In this document: positions 36,601 to 47,266 of the stretch, piece by piece | How the letters are laid out: the number at the start of each line of letters is the position of its first letter | Numbering within the stretch: position 1 is the stretch's first letter | Source: Mesostigma viride | Lineage: Eukaryota > Streptophyta > Mesostigmatophyceae > Mesostigmatales > Mesostigmataceae | Reading direction: 5' to 3' | Length of the DNA stretch: 64,000 nucleotides | NCBI GenBank assembly: GCA_009746045.1 | Contig: RPFO01000175.1 | Location: 3,964,430 to 4,028,429 of the forward strand | The notes under the pieces: model-generated | Database searches by the model: none | What the model was told of the DNA's origin: nothing | Seen by the model: the letters and a program-made list of their open reading frames with translations, nothing else | Translations under genes and position numbers: made by a program

Positions 36601-39600
36601 TATGGGCGCCATCAACGGTGACGGGCCGATGCCATGCCCTTTACTGCTGACACGACCACCTGCGAGGGGGTGCGAGTGTCGGAAAATGGTAAGAGGAAAT
36701 GCCTCCGTGACCAAGCTGTGACAACATGTTCCTAATCCAACCCATCCTATGACGAGATGATAATGATAGATAGAGTAATTCTGCACGATTATTAAAAATT
36801 GGTCCTACATAGGGACGACGATACATAGGGAGGGGGATGGTTTTACATTTCAAGGAATACAACATTTGCATGCCCACCCTCAACCCTGTGTGCCTATCCG
36901 TGCCACCCTTCTACCGTGACATGACCCGCCCACCCCTGCGTGCGTATGCATGCCCCCACTCTATCGTGACATCACCATGGGCACAAAGGAGTGCACCGTG
37001 GCATCACCATGGGCACAAAGGAGTGCACCGTGGCATCACCATGGGCACAAAGGAACAGAGGAGTGCACCGTGGCATCACCATGGGCACAAAGGAACAGAG
37101 GAGTGCACCGTGGCATCACCATGGGTACAAAGGAACAGAGGAGTGCACCGTGGCATCACCATGGGCACAAAGGAGTGCACCGTGGCATCACCATGGGCAC
37201 AAAGGAACAGAGGAGTGCACCGTGGCATCACCATGGGCACAAAGGAACAGAGGAGGAGTGCACCGTGGCATCACCATGGGCACAAAGGAACAGAGGAGTG
37301 CACCGTGGCATCACCATGGGCACAAAGGAACAGAGGAGGAGTGCACCGTGGCATCACCATGGGCACAAAGGAACAGAGGAGGAGTGCACCGTGGCATCAC
37401 CATGGGCACAAAGGAACAGAGGAGTGCACCGTGGCATCACCATGGGCACAAAGGAGTGCACCGTGGCATCACCATGGGCACAAAGGAACAGAGGAGTGCA
37501 CCGTGGCATCACCATGGGCACAAAGGAACAGAGGAGTGCACCGTGGCATCACCATGGGCACAAAGGAACAGAGGAGTGCACCGTGGCATCACCATGGGCA
37601 CAAAGGAACAGAGGAGTGCACCGTGGCATCACCATGGGCACAAAGGAACAGAGGAGTGCACCGTGGCATCACCATGGGCACAAAGGAACAGAGGAGTGCA
37701 CCGTGGCATCACCATGGGTACAAAGGAGCAGAGGAGTGCACCGTGGCATCACCATGGGCACAAAGGAACAGAGGAGTGCACCGTGGCATCACCATGGGCA
37801 CAAAGGAACAGAGGAGGAGTGCACCGTGGCATCACCATGGGCACAAAGGAACAGAGGAGTGCACCGTGGCATCACCATGGGTACAAAGGAGCAGAGGAGT
37901 GCACCGTGGCATCACCATGGGCACAAAGGAACAGAGGAGTGCACCGTGGCATCACCATGGGCACAAAGGAACAGAGGAGGAGTGCACCGTGGCATCACCA
38001 TGGGCACAAAGGAACAGAGGAGTGCACCGTGGCATCACCATGGGCACAAAGGAACAGAGGAGTGCACCGTGGCATCACCATGGGCACAAAGGAACAGAGG
38101 AGTGCACCGTGGCATCACCATGGGCACAAAGGAACAGAGGAGTGCACCGTGGCATCACCATGGGCACAAAGGAACAGAGGAGTGCACCGTGGCATCACCA
38201 TGGGCACAAAGGAACAGAGGAGTGCACCGTGGCATCACCATGGGTACAAAGGAACAGAGGAGTGCACCGTGGCATCACCATGGGCACAAAGGAACAGAGG
38301 AGTGCACCGTGGCATCACCATGGGCACAAAGGAGTGCACCGTGGCATCACCATGGGCACAAAGGAACAGAGGAGTGCACCGTGGCATCACCATGGGCACA
38401 AAGGAACAGAGGAGTGCACCGTGGCATCACCATGGGCACAAAGGAACAGAGGAGTGCACCGTGGCATCACCATGGGCACAAAGGAACAGAGGAGTGCACC
38501 GTGGCATCACCATGGGCACAAAGGAGTGCACCGTGGCATCACCATGGGCACAAAGGAACAGAGGAGTGCACCGTGGCATCACCATGGGCACAAAGGAACA
38601 GAGGAGTGCACCGTGGCATCACCATGGGCACAAAGGAACAGAGGAGTGCACCGTGGCATCACCATGGGCACAAAGGAACAGAGGAGTGCACCGTGGCATC
38701 ACCATGGGCACAAAGGAACAGAGGAGTGCACCGTGGCATCACCATGGGCACAAAGGAACAGAGGAGTGCACCGTGGCATCACCATGGGTACAAAGGAGCA
38801 GAGGAGTGCACCGTGGCATCACCATGGGCACAAAGGAACAGAGGAGTGCACCGTGGCATCACCATGGGCACAAAGGAACAGAGGAGTGCACCGTGGCATC
38901 ACCATGGGCACAAAGGAACAGAGGAGTGCACCGTGGCATCACCATGGGTACAAAGGAGCAGAGGAGTGCACCGTGGCATCACCATGGGCACAAAGGAACA
39001 GAGGAGTGCACCGTGGCATCACCATGGGCACAAAGGAACAGAGGAGGAGTGCACCGTGGCATCACCATGGGCACAAAGGAACAGAGGAGTGCACCGTGGC
39101 ATCACCATGGGTACAAAGGAGCAGAGGAGTGCACCGTGGCATCACCATGGGCACAAAGGAACAGAGGAGTGCACCGTGGCATCACCATGGGCACAAAGGA
39201 ACAGAGGAGGAGTGCACCGTGGCATCACCATGGGCACAAAGGAACAGAGGAGTGCACCGTGGCATCACCATGGGCACAAAGGAACAGAGGAGTGCACCGT
39301 GGCATCACCATGGGCACAAAGGAACAGAGGAGTGCACCGTGGCATCACCATGGGCACAAAGGAACAGAGGAGTGCACCGTGGCATCACCATGGGCACAAA
39401 GGAACAGAGGAGGAGTGCACCGTGGCATCACCATGGGCACAAAGGAACAGAGGAGTGCACCGTGGCATCACCATGGGCACAAAGGAACAGAGGAGTGCAC
39501 CGTGGCATCACCATGGGTACAAAGGAACAGAGGAGTGCACCGTGGCATCACCATGGGCACAAAGGAACAGAGGAGTGCACCGTGGCATCACCATGGGCAC

Positions 39601-42600
39601 AAAGGAGTGCACCGTGGCATCACCATGGGCACAAAGGAACAGAGGAGTGCACCGTGGCATCACCATGGGCACAAAGGAACAGAGGAGTGCACCGTGGCAT
39701 CACCATGGGCACAAAGGAACAGAGGAGTGCACCGTGGCATCACCATGGGCACAAAGGAACAGAGGAGTGCACCGTGGCATCACCATGGGTACAAAGGAGC
39801 AGAGGAGTGCACCGTGGCATCACCATGGGCACAAAGGAACAGAGGAGGAGTGCACCGTGGCATCACCATGGGCACAAAGGAACAGAGGAGTGCACCGTGG
39901 CATCACCATGGGCACAAAGGAACAGAGGAGTGCACCGTGGCATCACCATGGGCACAAAGGAACAGAGGAGTGCACCGTGGCATCACCATGGGCACAAAGG
40001 AACAGAGGAGTGCACCGTGGCATCACCATGGGCACAAAGGAACAGAGGAGTGCACCGTGGCATCACCATGGGCACAAAGGAACAGAGGAGTGCACCGTGG
40101 CATCACCATGGGCACAAAGGAACAGAGGAGTGCACCGTGGCATCACCATGGGCACAAAGGAACAGAGGAGTGCACCGTGGCATCACCATGGGCACAAAGG
40201 AACAGAGGAGTGCACCGTGGCATCACCATGGGCACAAAGGAACAGAGGAGTGCACCGTGGCATCACCATGGGCACAAAGGAACAGAGGAGTGCACCGTGG
40301 CATCACCATGGGTACAAAGGAACAGAGGAGGAGTGCACCGTGGCATCACCATGGGCACAAAGGAACAGAGGAGGAGTGCACCGTGGCATCACCATGGGCA
40401 CAAAGGAACAGAGGAGTGCACCGTGGCATCACCATGGGCACAAAGGAACAGAGGAGTGCACCGTGGCATCACCATGGGCACAAAGGAACAGAGGAGTGCA
40501 CCGTGGCATCACCATGGGTACAAAGGAACAGAGGAGTGCACCGTGGCATCACCATGGGCACAAAGGAACAGAGGAGTGCACCGTGGCATCACCATGGGCA
40601 CAAAGGAACAGAGGAGGAGTGCACCGTGGCATCACCATGGGTACAAAGGAACAGAGGAGTGCACCGTGGCATCACCATGGGCACAAAGGAACAGAGGAGT
40701 GCACCGTGGCATCACCATGGGCACAAAGGAACAGAGGAGTGCACCGTGGCATCACCATGGGCACAAAGGAACAGAGGAGTGCACCGTGGCATCACCATGG
40801 GCACAAAGGAACAGAGGAGTGCACCGTGGCATCACCATGGGCACAAAGGAACAGAGGAGTGCACCGTGGCATCACCATGGGCACAAAGGAGCAGAGGAGT
40901 GCACCGTGGCATCACCATGGGCACAAAGGAGCAGAGGAGTGCACCGTGGCATCACCATGGGCACAAAGGAACAGAGGAGTGCACCGTGGCATCACCATGG
41001 GCACAAAGGAACAGAGGAGTGCACCGTGGCATCACCATGGGCACAAAGGAACAGAGGAGTGCACCGTGGCATCACCATGGGCACAAAGGAACAGAGGAGT
41101 GCACCGTGGCATCACCATGGGCACAAAGGAACAGAGGAGTGCACCGTGGCATCACCATGGGCACAAAGGAACAGAGGAGTGCACCGTGGCATCACCATGG
41201 GCACAAAGGAACAGAGGAGGAGTGCACCGTGGCATCACCATGGGCACAAAGGAACAGAGGAGTGCACCGTGGCATCACCATGGGTACAAAGGAACAGAGG
41301 AGTGCACCGTGGCATCACCATGGGCACAAAGGAACAGAGGAGTGCACCGTGGCATCACCATGGGCACAAAGGAACAGAGGAGTGCACCGTGGCATCACCA
41401 TGGGTACAAAGGAACAGAGGAGTGCACCGTGGCATCACCATGGGCACAAAGGAACAGAGGAGTGCACCGTGGCATCACCATGGGCACAAAGGAACAGAGG
41501 AGTGCACCGTGGCATCACCATGGGCACAAAGGAACAGAGGAGTGCACCGTGGCATCACCATGGGCACAAAGGAACAGAGGAGTGCACCGTGGCATCACCA
41601 TGGGCACAAAGGAACAGAGGAGTGCACCGTGGCATCACCATGGGCACAAAGGAACAGAGGAGTGCACCGTGGCATCACCATGGGCACAAAGGAGTGCACC
41701 GTGGCATCACCATGGGCACAAAGGAACAGAGGAGTGCACCGTGGCATCACCATGGGCACAAAGGAACAGAGGAGTGCACCGTGGCATCACCATGGGCACA
41801 AAGGAACAGAGGAGTGCACCGTGGCATCACCATGGGCACAAAGGAACAGAGGAGTGCACCGTGGCATCACCATGGGCACAAAGGAACAGAGGAGTGCACC
41901 GTGGCATCACCATGGGCACAAAGGAACAGAGGAGTGCACCGTGGCATCACCATGGGCACAAAGGAACAGAGGAGTGCACCGTGGCATCACCATGGGCACA
42001 AAGGAACAGAGGAGTGCACCGTGGCATCACCATGGGCACAAAGGAACAGAGGAGTGCACCGTGGCATCACCATGGGCACAAAGGAACAGAGGAGTGCACC
42101 GTGGCATCACCATGGGCACAAAGGAACAGAGGAGTGCACCGTGGCATCACCATGGGCACAAAGGAACAGAGGAGTGCACCGTGGCATCACCATGGGCACA
42201 AAGGAGCAGAGGAGTGCACCGTGGCATCACCATGGGCACAAAGGAACAGAGGAGTGCACCGTGGCATCACCATGGGCACAAAGGAACAGAGGAGTGCACC
42301 GTGGCATCACCATGGGCACAAAGGAACAGAGGAGTGCACCGTGGCATCACCATGGGCACAAAGGAACAGAGGAGTGCACCGTGGCATCACCATGGGCACA
42401 AAGGAACAGAGGAGTGCACCGTGGCATCACCATGGGCACAAAGGAACAGAGGAGTGCACCGTGGCATCACCATGGGCACAAAGGAACAGAGGAGTGCACC
42501 GTGGCATCACCATGGGCACAAAGGAACAGAGGAGTGCACCGTGGCATCACCATGGGCACAAAGGAACAGAGGAGGAGTGCACCGTGGCATCACCATGGGC

Positions 42601-45600
42601 ACAAAGGAACAGAGGAGTGCACCGTGGCATCACCATGGGCACAAAGGAACAGAGGAGTGCACCGTGGCATCACCATGGGCACAAAGGAACAGAGGAGTGC
42701 ACCGTGGCATCACCATGGGCACAAAGGAACAGAGGAGTGCACCGTGGCATCACCATGGGCACAAAGGAACAGAGGAGTGCACCGTGGCATCACCATGGGC
42801 ACAAAGGAACAGAGGAGGAGTGCACCGTGGCATCACCATGGGCACAAAGGAACAGAGGAGTGCACCGTGGCATCACCATGGGCACAAAGGAACAGAGGAG
42901 TGCACCGTGGCATCACCATGGGCACAAAGGAACAGAGGAGTGCACCGTGGCATCACCATGGGCACAAAGGAACAGAGGAGTGCACCGTGGCATCACCATG
43001 GGCACAAAGGAACAGAGGAGTGCACCGTGGCATCACCATGGGCACAAAGGAACAGAGGAGTGCACCGTGGCATCACCATGGGCACAAAGGAACAGAGGAG
43101 TGCACCGTGGCATCACCATGGGCACAAAGGAACAGAGGAGTGCACCGTGGCATCACCATGGGCACAAAGGAACAGAGGAGTGCACCGTGGCATCACCATG
43201 GGCACAAAGGAACAGAGGAGTGCACCGTGGCATCACCATGGGCACAAAGGAACAGAGGAGTGCACCGTGGCATCACCATGGGCACAAAGGAACAGAGGAG
43301 GAGTGCACCGTGGCATCACCATGGGCACAAAGGAACAGAGGAGTGCACCGTGGCATCACCATGGGCACAAAGGAACAGAGGAGTGCACCGTGGCATCACC
43401 ATGGGCACAAAGGAACAGAGGAGGAGTGCACCGTGGCATCACCATGGGCACAAAGGAACAGAGGAGTGCACCGTGGCATCACCATGGGCACAAAGGAACA
43501 GAGGAGTGCACCGTGGCATCACCATGGGCACAAAGGAACAGAGGAGGAGTGCACCGTGGCATCACCATGGGCACAAAGGAACAGAGGAGTGCACCGTGGC
43601 ATCACCATGGGCACAAAGGAACAGAGGAGTGCACCGTGGCATCACCATGGGCACAAAGGAACAGAGGAGTGCACCGTGGCATCACCATGGGCACAAAGGA
43701 ACAGAGGAGGAGTGCACCGTGGCATCACCATGGGCACAAAGGAACAGAGGAGTGCACCGTGGCATCACCATGGGCACAAAGGAACAGAGGAGTGCACCGT
43801 GGCATCACCATGGGCACAAAGGAACAGAGGAGTGCACCGTGGCATCACCATGGGCACAAAGGAACAGAGGAGTGCACCGTGGCATCACCATGGGCACAAA
43901 GGAACAGAGGAGTGCACCGTGGCATCACCATGGGCACAAAGGAACAGAGGAGTGCACCGTGGCATCACCATGGGCACAAAGGAACAGAGGAGGAGTGCAC
44001 CGTGGCATCACCATGGGCACAAAGGAACAGAGGAGTGCACCGTGGCATCACCATGGGCACAAAGGAACAGAGGAGTGCACCGTGGCATCACCATGGGTAC
44101 AAAGGAACAGAGGAGTGCACCGTGGCATCACCATGGGCACAAAGGAACAGAGGAGTGCACCGTGGCATCACCATGGGCACAAAGGAACAGAGGAGGAGTG
44201 CACCGTGGCATCACCATGGGCACAAAGGAACAGAGGAGTGCACCGTGGCATCACCATGGGCACAAAGGAACAGAGGAGTGCACCGTGGCATCACCATGGG
44301 CACAAAGGAACAGAGGAGTGCACCGTGGCATCACCATGGGCACAAAGGAACAGAGGAGTGCACCGTGGCATCACCATGGGCACAAAGGAACAGAGGAGTG
44401 CACCGTGGCATCACCATGGGTACAAAGGAACAGAGGAGTGCACCGTGGCATCACCATGGGCACAAAGGAACAGAGGAGTGCACCGTGGCATCACCATGGG
44501 CACAAAGGAACAGAGGAGTGCACCGTGGCATCACCATGGGCACAAAGGAACAGAGGAGTGCACCGTGGCATCACCATGGGTACAAAGGAGCAGAGGAGTG
44601 CACCGTGGCATCACCATGGGCACAAAGGAACAGAGGAGTGCACCGTGGCATCACCATGGGTACAAAGGAGCAGAGGAGTGCACCGTGGCATCACCATGGG
44701 CACAAAGGAACAGAGGAGGAGTGCACCGTGGCATCACCATGGGCACAAAGGAACAGAGGAGTGCACCGTGGCATCACCATGGGCACAAAGGAACAGAGGA
44801 GTGCACCGTGGCATCACCATGGGCACAAAGGAACAGAGGAGTGCACCGTGGCATCACCATGGGTACCAAGGAACAGAGGAGTGCACCGTGGCATCACCAT
44901 GGGCACAAAGGAACAGAGGAGGAGTGCACCGTGGCATCACCATGGGCACAAAGGAACAGAGGAGTGCACCGTGGCATCACCATGGGCACAAAGGAACAGA
45001 GGAGTGCACCGTGGCATCACCATGGGCACAAAGGAACAGAGGAGGAGTGCACCGTGGCATCACCATGGGCACAAAGGAGCAGAGGAGGAGTGCACCGTGG
45101 CATCACCATGGGCACAAAGGAGCAGAGGAGGAGTGCACCGTGGCATCACCATGGGCACAAAGGAGCAGAGGAGGAGTGCACCGTGGCATCACCATGGGCA
45201 CAAAGGAACAGAGGAGGAGTGCACCGTGGCATCACCATGGGCACAAAGGAGCAGAGGAGGAGTGCACCGTGGTATGGCCTATAGGGGGTGTATGCCGCGA
45301 GCGGCCACCCTGTGTGCCCTGTGTGCCTTCTATCCATGCCAACACGCAGTAGGGATAGTACGATCGCATCGTCCTTGCTACCATCCTATGGCATGGGGGC
45401 TGGTGCTATGACAGGTACAAGGAGGGAGACGAGCGCGCTGTCCTAGAAGGCACCCACCGTGCGCGACCACCCCTGTGTGCCTATCCATGCCAACACGCAG
45501 TAGGGATAGTACGATCGCATCGTCCTAGCGACACCCACCGCGAGCGGGCGCCCCTGCGTGCGTGCCAGCTCGTGCTTGAGCAGCCCCGCCACGTTACGGA

Positions 45601-47266
45601 AACACTCGGCGTCCGCGAGGCTGCTGCCGCCAAACTTGTGCACGTTCGGGCGCACCATCGGCGTGGCCGCGCCCGACAACGCGGCAACAGCGTCGTCCAA
45701 CACGTCCCCCGTCGGTCCACCCTCGCCCTCCCGGACCCGATGCAGCGACCAGTCCCTTGGCCGGTCGCCCGGGTTGATGGTCACCCCGCCCCCGATCATT
45801 GCCGCCTTGGCCGGTCCCGCAGCGGCTAATGCTGGCACGCTGAGCAGGGTCACGTGGCCCGCGGCGACCGCCAGCTCAGCGATGTAGAGCGCTGAGCGGG
45901 CTGATGCGGCGCTCGTGTCGGCCCACGAGGCGGTGAACCCGAACCGGGTGGTCGGGGCGGTGGGCGTCGCGGGGGGCGCGCCAGCAGGCAAGGTCGATGA
46001 GTGGCCACGGGCCGATACGCGGGAGACGATGACGCTGGCGTCCGCCCCCGCGAGCAGTTGGCTGGAGGAGGAGGGACCCTGGACCAGGCGGATGTAGCGG
46101 CTGCTGCTGCTGTGGGTCTGCCACGTGGATGAGAGGTCGGCGGCGGTCGTGGCGCCGTGGATCGTGCCGGACACACTCAGGAGTGCCTGCGAGGAGGACA
46201 TGTCGTGGTAGCACTCGGAGGTGAGCTCCAAGGGGAGCGGCTGGTGGGGGCCGCCGGGGTTGGCGCTCACGCCCAGGAGGTTCCCGAGTAGGGCGTGGGA
46301 GGCGGAGACCTCGCACTCGCACGGCTTCTCCGGGTCGGCGTTCTTTTTCGACCCGTTGCGCATGCAGACGACGTGGACGTCACGTACGTCAAATCCGTCC
46401 ACGAGGGGCCGTAGGGCGATAGAGAGGGTGAGCGCGAAGCTCTCGCCGCCGCAGCCGACGACCGGGGATCGGCCCTTGGGGGGGCAAATGCACGCCGAGA
46501 GCGGGTCGGAGAGGGACGGGCGTGCGAGCGTGAAAACCGGGCGGCCGGACGCGGACAATGCGTCCTCGATCGGGCCAGCGACGCTAGCAGGGAGCGCGCT
46601 GAAGACAATGTCGCACGAGGTGAAATTCTCTGGCGAGCTGGATTGCAGCTTCATTTGCCATGCTGAAGTGTTTTCGGCAATTTTGTTGCCGTTAGCAGCG
46701 TCGCGCAGCGTCTTGCCGGTGGACGCGGGGGATGCAGCTATCGTGGCGATTTGGAACGAAGGATGAGAATCAAGGTAGTATATCAGCCATTGACCTACAC
46801 GGCCGGTGGCGCCCAGCACGCCGCATTTCAGTTGCCTGGTCTCCCCTGCCTGCGGCGACAATTGAAGGACAAAGTCGTGATACATCCGACGAACAGGAAA
46901 TGTGTGATTAATGGGGGAGGAATAATCATGTTTTAAAAAATGCTAGGACGCCGGAATGTGTATGTCATCTAGGTTAAATCTAGAACATAAGATGCATTGC
47001 AAGAAAAAGAAACTAACATCCATGGGGACGAAAGCTCCGCCGACTCGATTACGCTGTCGTTGCCCAGGCAGCCATTGAGGCAAAGGCTTTATTGTGCGAT
47101 TACAGCACATGTTCGCCAGAATAAGTTTAGAATCAGTATATTTGTACGATCTCGCAGGAACACCGTACGATTTCCTTGTGTTTCCTCCATTCATATGGTA
47201 AGAGACTGGGGAACTAGCCGCGACGTAACGTCCTAGTGACGTCCTTGCTGCGCCTAGCGACGTCAT
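21935..47266 (-). CDS. ASADH-like domain fused to aspartate kinase with two ACT domains, 983 aa
   Basis: Eight exons join in phase: 47266-47018, 46849-45539, 36228-35871, 35541-35414, 25669-25448, 24328-24033, 23315-23097, 22103-21935. Residues 1-~83 are Ser/Ala/Arg-rich, a likely plastid transit peptide. Residues ~90-400 resemble fungal/archaeal-type aspartate-semialdehyde dehydrogenase: GATGRVGQ 96-103, AASPASTGK, IVFSALPASVA, IALRPL, RVSARGHS 360-367. The catalytic NxCS box reads GGES, so Cys is probably replaced. Residues 486-~800 are aspartate kinase: KFGGSS 488-493, VVVSAMKGVTD 521-531, LGRNGSDYSAS 719-729, SYDEAMEMSFFGASILHP 767-784. Two ACT domains follow (VSVVLISQASSEHSIC; VNVIAIAQGSSERNIS), as in ThrA-type kinase-homoserine dehydrogenases, but a TAG ends the protein at HASVYKE with no dehydrogenase. 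Role: first step of Lys/Thr/Met synthesis, with feedback binding at ACT. Exon 1 is the least certain. Confidence 0.85.
22997..23096 (-). repeat. Donor-proximal ~30-bp tandem repeat, intron 7
   Basis: Starts about ten bases into the intron. Two clear units share GTACTTGTCCCACC / ATACTTGTCCCACTT and a weaker third follows. The rest of the intron (22104-22996) shows no gene. Confidence 0.6.
23097..23315 (-). CDS. ASADH/AK gene, exon 7 (ACT 1 end, ACT 2 start)
   Basis: CFGALRQAAVSVVLISQ, ASSEHSICFAVPE and CAILGVVGDGM. The acceptor follows a long pyrimidine tract (C/T-rich on the minus strand). Donor GTGAGC. Confidence 0.93.
23660..23816. repeat. ~22-bp tandem repeat, intron 6
   Basis: Seven units of the type CTTATATCACAAACCACTGT. 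Confidence 0.9.
23921..24060 (-). repeat. 78-bp tandem copy of exon 6 end plus donor
   Basis: The segment CCCATCATGGCGTTGC...CTACCTCTCCGCGATGCC occurs at the true exon end and again directly downstream in the intron, with a third truncated copy. The full intronic copy keeps the exon sequence and the GTAGGA donor. Confidence 0.9.
24033..24328 (-). CDS. ASADH/AK gene, exon 6 (kinase end, ACT 1)
   Basis: Starts VPNAFVLDEVSYDEAMEM, continues through HNIPIRIRCTF and APGTKI, and ends GVPGIAE plus two bases at donor GTAGGA. The last ~50 bases plus donor are repeated in tandem at 23921-24045. Confidence 0.93.
24580..24660. repeat. (GT)n microsatellite, intron 5
   Basis: About 25 GT units and imperfect continuations. 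Intron 5 (24329-25447) also holds AATT repeats at 24709-24728 and a ~70-bp two-copy repeat (AGCCACAAAGGAG, 25190-25290). Confidence 0.95.
25317..25445 (-). repeat. 27-bp tandem repeat touching the exon 5 donor
   Basis: Four to five units containing ACACAGTCGATTAATGAT. The first unit begins about 3-5 bases after the exon boundary. Confidence 0.9.
25448..25669 (-). CDS. ASADH/AK gene, exon 5 (nucleotide and aspartate binding)
   Basis: 74 codons with MVVTGFVAKD, TTLGRNGSDYSAS and KEVKGVMSADP, the most diagnostic aspartate kinase block. Donor AAG/GTGGGC. Confidence 0.93.
26350..35285. repeat. 34-bp minisatellite array, 8.9 kb, in intron 4
   Basis: About 260 units, each built of two TATCATG-headed halves: a 19-bp half with CTATCCCCCTAC and a 15-bp half with TGCGCTTG. 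Many places have extra 15-bp halves or one C fewer. Variants recur at 442 bp (13 units): GGCATG at 33901 and 34343, and AATATCAAG at 34036 and 34478. Frames up to 686 aa arise because 34 is not a multiple of three. They are not genes. Confidence 0.98.
35286..35413 (-). repeat. ~58-bp tandem copies of exon 4 end plus donor
   Basis: CCTCACCTCCCACTTGAC occurs at the true donor and twice more toward the satellite. The farthest copy keeps the GT, the middle one has GG. Between copies lies CCGGCTGAACCCCTGCCCC. Confidence 0.9.
35414..35541 (-). CDS. ASADH/AK gene, exon 4 (kinase)
   Basis: Reads GEVWSMQLLSAYLRSLG and LNAQDVLVVE, the helix and strand before the aspartate site. Ends KWE at donor GTGAGG. 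The exon end and donor are copied twice more in the next 125 bases of intron. Confidence 0.9.
35565..35660. repeat. 18-bp tandem repeat, intron 3
   Basis: Five units of GGACACGAGGACAAGCAT type within the 329-base intron between exons 3 and 4. Confidence 0.9.
35871..36228 (-). CDS. ASADH/AK gene, exon 3 (kinase)
   Basis: Opens VVVSAMKGVTDLLLDAV right after acceptor TCGCCAG and ends AGH plus one base at donor GTGAGC. It includes an Asp/Ser/Glu-rich insert (DDANASESDARDG) not typical of bacterial kinases. Confidence 0.9.
36241..36545. repeat. 59-bp tandem repeat beside the exon 3 acceptor
   Basis: Five copies at 36249, 36308, 36367, 36426 and 36485, containing GAAGCCATTATTATAAGAAT and GGGTGGCGAAGCCAAG, with GCGAAG/GCCAAG alternation between copies. 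Confidence 0.95.
36622..36676 (-). pseudogene. Ghost copy of the exon 3 start and acceptor
   Basis: On the minus strand CCCCCTCGCAG is followed by GTGGTCGTGTCAGCAGTAAA, reading VVVSAVKG against VVVSAMKG in the true exon 430 bases further on. The match then fades. It flanks the 59-bp array on the far side from the real exon. Confidence 0.7.
36962..45270. repeat. 40-bp minisatellite array, 8.3 kb, in intron 2
   Basis: About 205 units containing CATCACCATGGGCACAAAGG, with 43-bp (extra GAG) and 32-bp (8-base deletion) forms. Variants GTACAAAGGAGCAG at 37718/38948 and 37881/39111 are each 1230 bp apart, so blocks of ~30 units were duplicated. No stop occurs in the plus direction, leaving all three frames open for 8.4 kb (about 2800 codons each). 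The minus strand has one TGA per unit. Confidence 0.98.
45285..45538 (-). repeat. Tandem copies of exon 2 donor region
   Basis: TATCCATGCCAACACGCAG followed by TAGGGATAGTACGATCGCA occurs at 45331 and 45481. A donor-like CACCCACCG with CCCCTG(C/T)GTGC occurs at the true junction and again at 45450. A weaker third piece joins the 40-bp satellite. Confidence 0.75.
45539..46849 (-). CDS. ASADH/AK gene, exon 2 (ASADH-like domain, start of kinase)
   Basis: 437 codons. Residues 84-485 hold the dehydrogenase-like domain, then KFGGSSLADAECF opens the kinase. Donor GCG/GTGGGT. The middle part (330-460) is Ser/Ala/Pro-rich and poorly conserved-looking. Confidence 0.85.
47018..47266 (-). CDS. ASADH/AK gene, exon 1 (candidate transit peptide)
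   Basis: 83 codons from ATG at 47266 (an earlier in-frame ATG lies at 47329). It starts MTSLGAARTSLGRYVAASS, rich in Ser, Ala and Arg with no acidic residue early on. Donor GAT/GTTAGT and acceptor CCGCAG give a 168-base intron in phase 0. If it is wrong, translation could start at 46885 with MYHDFVLQLSPQ. Confidence 0.55.

Noticed and set aside
36837-45284. A 2815-residue plus-strand protein
   Set aside because: It is the 40-bp satellite read through; all three frames are equally open, composition is pure repeat, and it lies in an intron of a real gene on the other strand.
45600-46849. N-acetyl-glutamyl-phosphate reductase (ArgC) rather than ASADH
   Set aside because: Both share GATG/GASG folds, but HPSFQIATIAASPASTGK and FSALPASVAGPIE fit the ASADH family better than ArgC's GYTG and LALPHG pattern. 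Not excluded without a profile search.
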